Shown one piece after another: positions 59,166 to 64,000 of a stretch of 64,000 nt of DNA (position 1 is the first letter of the stretch; every line of letters begins with the position of its first letter). The position numbers were made by a program, and so were the translations under genes. Origin of the DNA: DATBLE01 sp963837265 (GTDB lineage: Bacteria > Actinomycetota > Thermoleophilia > Gaiellales > Gaiellaceae); assembly GCA_963837265.1 (NCBI GenBank), contig CAWIMQ010000001.1, forward strand, positions 248,001 through 312,000, written 5' to 3'. The notes under the pieces are model-generated. The model did not search any database and had not been told where the DNA came from. It saw only the letters and a program-made list of their open reading frames with translations.

Positions 59166-60811
59166 CCGTCGGCACCGCCGGCCATGTCGACCACGGCAAG
59201 ACGTGGCTCGTCCGTGCCCTGACCGGAAAGGACACCGACCGCCTGCCCCAGGAGCAGCAGCGCGGGATCTCGATCGACCTCGGCTATGCACCGCTCGAGC
59301 TCCCGGACGGCCGGAGGCTCTCGCTCGTCGACGTCCCCGGCCACGAGCGCTTCGTCCGCAACATGGTCGCGGGCGCAACCGGGATCGACCTCTTCCTGCT
59401 CGTCATCGACGCGGCGGAGGGCGCCCGCCCGCAGACGCACGAGCACCTCGCGATCCTGCGGCTGCTCGGGATCGAGCGCGGCGTGGTCGCGGTGACGAAG
59501 GCGGACGCCGTGGACGGGGAGACGCTCGAGCTGGCGCTCGCCGAGGCGCGGGAGCTCGTGCCCGGAGCAGAGGCGGTCGCGGTCAGCGCGAAGACGGGCG
59601 CCGGCCTGGACGAGCTTCGCGCCGCGCTGGCGGCCGCCGCCGACACCGCAGAGCGCCCGCGCCCGGACGCCTCCACGCGGCTGTACGTCGACCGCGCCTT
59701 CACCCTGCGCGGCATCGGCACGGTCGTCACCGGCACGCTCTGGTCGGGGCAGATCGGCGAGGGCGACGAGCTTCGCGTCGAGCCGGCCGGACTCGACGCG
59801 CGCGTGCGGAGCGTCCAGGTGCACGACCGCGCGGTCGAGCGCGCCGAGCCGGGACAGCGCGTCGCAGTCGCCCTCCCGGGAATCGAGCGCGACCGGATCG
59901 CCCGCGGCGACGCCCTCGTCGAACGGGACGCCTACCCCGTCACCTACCGATTGGACGTCGCGCTCGAGGAGCTGGGCGAGGTGCCGGCGGCGCTGACCGT
60001 CCACCTCGGGACGGCGGACGTCCCGGCCCGCGTCGTCCGGCGCGGCCGCTACGCGCAGCTGAGGCTCGCGCGGCCCGTGGTCGCCGCGCGCGGCGACCGC
60101 GTCGTCCTGCGCACCGCCTCGACGGTGGGCGGCGGAGCCGTTCTCGACCCGCTGCCGCCGCGCCGCCTCGACCCGGACCGTCTGGAGCGCATCGAGCGGG
60201 GCGAGCTGGGCGCGACCGTGTACGAGCCGGTCCGGGCCGAGGCGCTCCGTCATCTCGGCGAGGCGGCCGGCACCGCGCGCGCGGGGGGCTGGGTGTTCGC
60301 CCGCGAGTGGCTCGAGGCGCTCCGGGCGGACCTCCGCACCAGGCTCGAGAGCGCCGACCCGCGCGACCCGGGGATCGACCCGCCGGCCGCGCCCTGGGCC
60401 GCTGCGATCGTCCCCCTGCTCGGCCTCGAGCGCCGGGGCTCCCGCCTCTACCTGCCCGGAGCCGCCGCTCGGACGGAGGGCGGCGGCGCGCTCCTCGCCG
60501 AGCTCGAGCAGGCCGGACTGGCACCGGTGAAGGCTCCCGACGCCGCCCTGGCCCGGGCGCTCGAGCGCGAGGGGAAGCTCGTGCGGCTCGGCGACGGCAC
60601 GGCGGTGAGCACGACCGCGTACGAGCGCGCGCGGGCGACGCTGGTCGAGGAGTGCGGCTCGGCGGGGAAGATCACCCTGGCCCGGTTCCGCGACCTGCTC
60701 GGGATCGGCCGGCGGGCGGCTCAGCTCCTGCTCGAGCGCTTCGACGCCGACGGCGTCACCCGCCGCGTCGGCGACGAGCGCGTCCTGCGGCGGGCGGCGA
60801 CGCGGCGGTGA
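59156..60811 (+). CDS. selB: Selenocysteine-specific elongation factor SelB
   Basis: The 551-residue GTPase has G1 GTAGHVDHGKTWLVRAL (residues 6-22), G3 VDVPGHERFVRNMVAG, G4 VAVTKAD and G5 SAKTG. EF-Tu-like domains II-III follow (TLRGIGTVVTGTLWSGQIG), then C-terminal winged helices (VEECGSAGKITLARFRDLLG, RRAAQLLLERFDADGVTRRV) that bind the SECIS RNA. It delivers Sec-tRNA to UGA codons. GTG 59156 gives the normal N-terminus and overlaps the preceding gene by 10 bp. The NfeD-like gene overlaps its stop by 4 bp. Confidence 0.95.
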   Translation: MPLTVGTAGHVDHGKTWLVRALTGKDTDRLPQEQQRGISIDLGYAPLELPDGRRLSLVDVPGHERFVRNMVAGATGIDLFLLVIDAAEGARPQTHEHLAILRLLGIERGVVAVTKADAVDGETLELALAEARELVPGAEAVAVSAKTGAGLDELRAALAAAADTAERPRPDASTRLYVDRAFTLRGIGTVVTGTLWSGQIGEGDELRVEPAGLDARVRSVQVHDRAVERAEPGQRVAVALPGIERDRIARGDALVERDAYPVTYRLDVALEELGEVPAALTVHLGTADVPARVVRRGRYAQLRLARPVVAARGDRVVLRTASTVGGGAVLDPLPPRRLDPDRLERIERGELGATVYEPVRAEALRHLGEAAGTARAGGWVFAREWLEALRADLRTRLESADPRDPGIDPPAAPWAAAIVPLLGLERRGSRLYLPGAAARTEGGGALLAELEQAGLAPVKAPDAALARALEREGKLVRLGDGTAVSTTAYERARATLVEECGSAGKITLARFRDLLGIGRRAAQLLLERFDADGVTRRVGDERVLRRAATRR

Positions 60812-61134
60812 CGTTCTGGATCGCGCTGGCGCTCGTCCTCTTCCACGTGGTCAAGGGAGGCTGGGCGATCGCGCTCCTCGCCGGCACCGGCGTCTTCGAG
60901 ATCTCGACGCCCGTCTTCTGGCTGTGGCTGTCGCAGCGGCGCGCCGTCCAGGTCGGCGCCGAGACGCTGATCGGCCGGGTGGTCGAGGTCGCGCAGGAGT
61001 GCCGGCCCTACGGACTGGTGCGCGTGCAGGGCGAGCTCTGGCGCGCGCGCTGCGAGGAGGGAGCGGGCGCGGGCGACCGCGTCCGGATCGCCGGCCGCGA
61101 CGGGCTGACGCTGGAGGTGACACGTGACGCTTGA
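60808..61134 (+). CDS. NfeD-like small membrane protein
   Basis: The 108-residue product has two hydrophobic segments (FWIALALVLFHVVKGGWAIAL and STPVFWLWLSQR) followed by an OB-fold-like C-terminus (IGRVVEVAQECRPYGLVRVQ, GELWRARCEEGAGAGDRVRI, AGRDGLTLEV) typical of NfeD C-terminal domains. These proteins usually pair with membrane proteases or stomatins; neither is here. GTG 60808 overlaps the selB stop by 4 bp, and the next gene overlaps its stop by 11 bp. Confidence 0.8.
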   Translation: MTFWIALALVLFHVVKGGWAIALLAGTGVFEISTPVFWLWLSQRRAVQVGAETLIGRVVEVAQECRPYGLVRVQGELWRARCEEGAGAGDRVRIAGRDGLTLEVTRDA

Positions 61135-62194
61135 AGACGCGCTCGAACGGGCGTCCGCGCTCGCGGCCGGGATCGGCCCCCGCGGCGGCGACCTCCCGCA
61201 CGTCACCGGCGAGGACGGACGCTGGGAGCTGCTCTCGCCGCTCGACGCCGAGAACGCGGCCCTGACCGGGTTGCCGTGGACCGGCGGCTTCGTCGCCGGG
61301 CAGCTCTGGCTCGTCGGCGAGAACGAGCGGGCGGCCGCGGTCACCGACCTGCTCCGGCCGCGGGCCGCCCAGCCGACCACCCACGACCTCGGCTTCCTGT
61401 TCTGGCCGAGCGCGGTGCTCGGGCTCCTCGCCACGGGCGAGCCCTGCCACCGGGTGCTCGCCCTGCGGGCCGCCGCCTCGCTCGTCCGGCGCGCGCTTTC
61501 CTCCGGCGTGATCCAGGTGATCGGCGCGCTCGACGATCCGGCGTGGCAGGGCCGCTCGATCGTGGACACGTGGCCGAACCTGCTCCTCCTCTGGTGGGCG
61601 GAGCGCGAGGGAATGAGCGACGCGGGCGAAGCCGCCAGGGCTCATCTCGACGCAACGCTCGACGCCTTCCTGCGGCCGGACGGCTCCACCTTTCACGCCG
61701 CCCGCTTCTCCGACGACGGGTCCGTGCTCGAGCGGGGGACGATCAACGGCCACGCGGCCGGCTCGACCTGGGCGCGGGGCCAGGCGTGGGCGCTCCACGG
61801 CCTGGTCTCCGCCGCGCGCGCGACCGGCGAGCCGCGATACCGCGAGGCGGCCGAGCGGGCCGCCGGCTGGTTCCTCGCTCACCTGCCTCCCTCCCACCTC
61901 CCGCCGTGGGACTTCGACGCGCCGCCGGGCGGGCCGCTCGACGCCTCCGCCGGCGCGATCGCCGCCTCGGCGCTCCTCGACCTCGGCCGGGACGAGGACG
62001 CGCGCCGCCTGCTGCAGGCCCTCGTCGACAACTGCCTGGGCCGGGAGGAGGGTGACGGCGTCCTCGAGCACTGCTGCTACCGGCAGCCGCTCGGCCGCGG
62101 GCTCGACTGCGCGACCGTCTGGGGCGACTTCTTCCTGCTCGACGCCCTGACTCACGCGGCCGCCCCGGGACGGCGGCTCGACCCGCTCGGATAG
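61124..62194 (+). CDS. Glycoside hydrolase, GH88/unsaturated glucuronyl hydrolase-like
   Basis: The 356-residue protein has the (alpha/alpha)6 pattern: GLPWTGGFVAGQLWLVGE, THDLGFLFWPSAVLGLL, SIVDTWPNLLLLWWAE with a catalytic-type Asp, NGHAAGSTWARGQAWALHGL with the second acidic region, and DASAGAIAASALLDLG. GH88 and GH105 enzymes remove unsaturated uronic acids from oligosaccharides. No signal peptide is present, so it acts inside the cell. Start GTG 61124 overlaps the NfeD-like gene by 11 bp. It is the last gene of the selA-selB operon. Confidence 0.88.
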   Translation: MTLEDALERASALAAGIGPRGGDLPHVTGEDGRWELLSPLDAENAALTGLPWTGGFVAGQLWLVGENERAAAVTDLLRPRAAQPTTHDLGFLFWPSAVLGLLATGEPCHRVLALRAAASLVRRALSSGVIQVIGALDDPAWQGRSIVDTWPNLLLLWWAEREGMSDAGEAARAHLDATLDAFLRPDGSTFHAARFSDDGSVLERGTINGHAAGSTWARGQAWALHGLVSAARATGEPRYREAAERAAGWFLAHLPPSHLPPWDFDAPPGGPLDASAGAIAASALLDLGRDEDARRLLQALVDNCLGREEGDGVLEHCCYRQPLGRGLDCATVWGDFFLLDALTHAAAPGRRLDPLG

Positions 62195-62196
62195 CA

Positions 62197-62221
62197 CGAG
62201 GGGGCCCCCGGGGCCCCCTCG
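62197..62221. terminator. GC-rich hairpin at the end of the sel operon
   Basis: CGAGGGGGCCCC and GGGGCCCCCTCG pair around a one-base loop, directly after the GH88 stop and between convergent genes. No U-run follows, so it is either an atypical or a two-way terminator. Confidence 0.6.
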
Positions 62222-62235
62222 GCAAGAGTCGTGCG

Positions 62236-62676
62236 CTACGCCGCCGGGGGCGGCGAGGGCGTCCGGGCCATCGTCATCTCCTTCGGCGCGTCGCCCGACC
62301 AGCGCAGCCAGCCGCCGCCTGCGATCACGATCGAGAGGATCAGCCCGACCCAGGCCGGCCAGTGTCGAGCCTCGTTGTCGACCAGGAACTTGATCACGGT
62401 GAAGAGCAGGATGCCCGCGGCGAGCCCGGCGGAGATCATCGCCGCCTTCACGGGCAACTCGGGGAGCTTCACGCCCAGGATCTGCACGGCCTCCCAGGCG
62501 ATCAGCACGATCGCGAGGATGCCGACGAGGGTGCCCCAGCCGTGCCAGCCCGAGCGGCCGCCGCAGATCGACGCGAAGCAGACCTGCTGCCAGTCGAAGA
62601 AGAGGAAGATGAAGAGCAGGAGCCCCGCCCCGAGCAGCAACTGGGACGAGCGGCTCATCGCTTTCAGCTGATCCAT
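62236..62676 (-). CDS. Multi-pass membrane protein of unknown function
   Basis: The 146-residue product has four hydrophobic segments: LLLGAGLLLFIFLFFDWQQV, WGTLVGILAIVLIAWEAV, VKAAMISAGLAAGILLFTVI and PAWVGLILSIVIAGGGWLRW. A Pro-rich tail ends the protein. Two Cys (QVCFASICGG) lie after the first segment. It converges with the sel operon. I do not recognise a function. Confidence 0.75.
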   Translation of the reverse strand: MDQLKAMSRSSQLLLGAGLLLFIFLFFDWQQVCFASICGGRSGWHGWGTLVGILAIVLIAWEAVQILGVKLPELPVKAAMISAGLAAGILLFTVIKFLVDNEARHWPAWVGLILSIVIAGGGWLRWSGDAPKEMTMARTPSPPPAA

Positions 62677-62808
62677 GCACGGCCTCCGATCACGTGGGAC
62701 GGGTGTCTAGCTGGCAGAGACGATGACACAGGCTCAGGACGGCGGCAAGATGCGGATCCGCCCCACGGCGACCGGCCTCGTCCGCTCCACGCGCGTCCTG
62801 CCCGTTCT

Positions 62809-63867
62809 CTACTGGGGCGGGCCGGCCACCGGTCGGATGGTCTCGGTATGCGAGGCCCCGAGCCGATCGGACCAGCGAATGCGGAGGGTGTCGCCGGGGG
62901 AGGTGCGAAGGAGAGCGTTGACGAGCGACCTGGGCGAGGTCACCGACCGCCCGGCGAGAGCCGTGATCAGGTCGCCGGCGGCGAGGCCGGCCCTGTCGGC
63001 CGGCGAGCCGGAGAGGACGCCGGAGACGAGCGCGCCGTTCGTGGCCGCGCCTCCCGCACGCGTGGAGGAGCTCACCGAGATGCCCAGGAACGACGTCGGG
63101 CCGACGTGGACGGTCGCGGTCGAGCGGGCGCCCTGGATCAGCTTGACGATCGCCTTCGCACGGTTGATCGGGACGGCGAACCCGCCGCCGCCGCCTCCCC
63201 GGAAGGCATAGCGCGAGCTGGCGGCGGTGTCGATCCCGATCACACGCCCCGAGCCGTCGAGGAGAGGCCCGCCGGAGTCGCCCGGCTCGAGCGATGCGTC
63301 CGTCCTGATCAGGTCGGTCAGCCTGGCCGACCCGCCCTGGTCGTCGCCGACCGTGATCGAGTGGTGCAGCCCGGTGACGACGCCCGAGGTGACGGTCGGG
63401 GCGCCGCCTGTTCCGCCGGCGTTGCCGACCGCGGTCACCTGGTCGCCCAGCCGGACGCCGGCCGAGTTTCCGAGCGTCGCGGTCTCGAGGCCCGAGGCGC
63501 TCTTGAGCTGGAGCACCGCGACGTCGGCCGAGAGGTTGTAGCCGGTGACGGTCGCGGTGTAGGTGCGCCCGGTCGCCGGAACGACGACGCGTATCCGGGT
63601 CGCACCCCTGATCACGTGGTTGTTCGTCAGCACCTCGCCCGTGGCCGTGAGCACGATCCCGGTTCCGGCCGCGGCGCTCTGCTGGTAGCCGAGGTAGGTG
63701 TTCACGTCGACGACGCCCGCCGTCGGGTCGTTCGGGACGGAGGCGGCCCGCGCGCCGGCCCCCCGGCCGACGGCCAGCGCCCCGAAGAGCAGGAACGCCG
63801 CCGCGATCGCCGCGAACGCGACGAGAACGGCCTGCGTGCGGAGAACGGTGCGGTCTCCCCGAGACAC
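62809..63867 (-). CDS. HtrA/DegP-like serine protease with PDZ domain
   Basis: The 352-residue protein has an N-terminal membrane anchor (AVLVAFAAIAAAFLLFGAL). A trypsin-like domain carries the triad: His in EVLTNNHVIRGA (~82), Asp in LSADVAVLQL (~115), and Ser in EPGDSGGPLLDGSGRV (~197). A C-terminal PDZ domain follows (VSGVLSGSPADRAGLAAGDL, ITALAGRSVTSPRSLVNALL). Such proteases remove damaged proteins outside the membrane. ATG 63867 is the start. Confidence 0.92.
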   Translation of the reverse strand: MSRGDRTVLRTQAVLVAFAAIAAAFLLFGALAVGRGAGARAASVPNDPTAGVVDVNTYLGYQQSAAAGTGIVLTATGEVLTNNHVIRGATRIRVVVPATGRTYTATVTGYNLSADVAVLQLKSASGLETATLGNSAGVRLGDQVTAVGNAGGTGGAPTVTSGVVTGLHHSITVGDDQGGSARLTDLIRTDASLEPGDSGGPLLDGSGRVIGIDTAASSRYAFRGGGGGGFAVPINRAKAIVKLIQGARSTATVHVGPTSFLGISVSSSTRAGGAATNGALVSGVLSGSPADRAGLAAGDLITALAGRSVTSPRSLVNALLRTSPGDTLRIRWSDRLGASHTETIRPVAGPPQ

Positions 63868-63940
63868 GCAGACAGTATTCCTGCCGGTGCTGAGAAAACG
63901 CTTAACGGCGTGTGAAGGCTCGATGAGCGGCCGGGACCGG

Positions 63941-64000
63941 CTAGCCCGACGCCGCCTGCGAGACCAGCTCGGCGGCCCTGTCCACCGCCAGGACGTCGGT
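63941..64000 (-). CDS. C-terminus of a gene running off the right edge
   Basis: On the minus strand the last 19 codons read TDVLAVDRAAELVSQAASG and stop at TAG 63943-63941. Too short to identify; it is transcribed toward the protease gene. Confidence 0.45.
   Translation of the reverse strand, partial: TDVLAVDRAAELVSQAASG

Noticed and set aside
56800..59200. tRNA-Sec (selC) near selA/selB
   Set aside because: Genes overlap throughout and no 90-100-nt tRNA-like fold with a UCA anticodon was seen in the window.

Overview
The window is high-GC DNA with dense operons, many 4-bp ATGA/GTGA gene overlaps and frequent GTG starts. A LexA box of the GAAC-N4-GTTC type, class A RNase P RNA, selA/selB, catalytic-subunit-only methylmalonyl-CoA mutase and a MoaD-MoaE fusion together suggest an actinobacterium, possibly of the Thermoleophilia. 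That placement is inferred from gene content only.

Left flank (1-1.2 kb): the end of a HAD hydrolase gene and a peptidoglycan-binding-domain gene. Accessory block (about 1.2-35.4 kb): a stack of mobile and defence DNA that appears to have entered at the 3' end of the RNase P RNA gene rnpB (35,373-35,722, minus strand). Copies of the rnpB 3' end lie at 10,387 and 16,875; the 16.8-kb copy includes the terminator and is identical to the original over 52 bp. Each copy is followed 52-53 bp later by a tyrosine recombinase gene of one paralogous pair. A weaker possible remnant lies at 2,060. The block breaks into three parts. (i) 2-10.4 kb holds a SEC-C protein, a primase-helicase gene of the TOTE type broken by a frameshift and by an IS1634-family element, hicBA, and an IS1182-family element sitting in the terminator of the 10.4-kb site. 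(ii) 10.4-16.9 kb holds integrase 1, a frameshifted gene beside a winged-helix gene, an IS3-family element next to a recombinase remnant, an MNT-HEPN toxin-antitoxin pair, and two truncated convergent genes (GHKL ATPase and Mrr-like nuclease). (iii) 16.9-35.4 kb holds integrase 2, a class 2 DISARM locus (drmE, drmA, drmB, drmC, then drmMII on the other strand), a small HTH regulator with a 20-bp perfect palindrome, a Vsr-type nuclease, a DUF262-HEPN pair, an XRE-nucleotidyltransferase pair, a third tyrosine recombinase, and an AbiE pair whose toxin carries a WYL-like C-terminus.

Right flank (35.4-64 kb) is mostly core chromosome. It runs rnpB, lexA with a Zn-ribbon gene, a broken SRPBCC gene with its ArsR partner, tRNA-Leu(GAG), tldD/tldE (an IS630-family element sits exactly in the tldE stop codon), secG, a receiver-only response regulator, a glycosyltransferase, two peptide-type ABC permeases, methylmalonyl-CoA mutase, TetR and cupin genes, an ABC exporter, moaD-moaE, M29 and M50 peptidases, a LOG-family gene, a DacF-like carboxypeptidase, the selA/O-methyltransferase/selB/NfeD-like/GH88 operon and an HtrA-like protease. 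Two repeat arrays stand out: 50-bp units on both sides of a lower-GC membrane-protein gene (46.9-47.8 kb), and four ~124-bp hairpin units between convergent genes (55.5-56.0 kb).

Frame breaks are concentrated in the accessory block (drmA alone has about ten) plus the SRPBCC gene; the genes from 38.7 kb onward are clean. This fits decay of acquired DNA, but local assembly error cannot be excluded from sequence alone.
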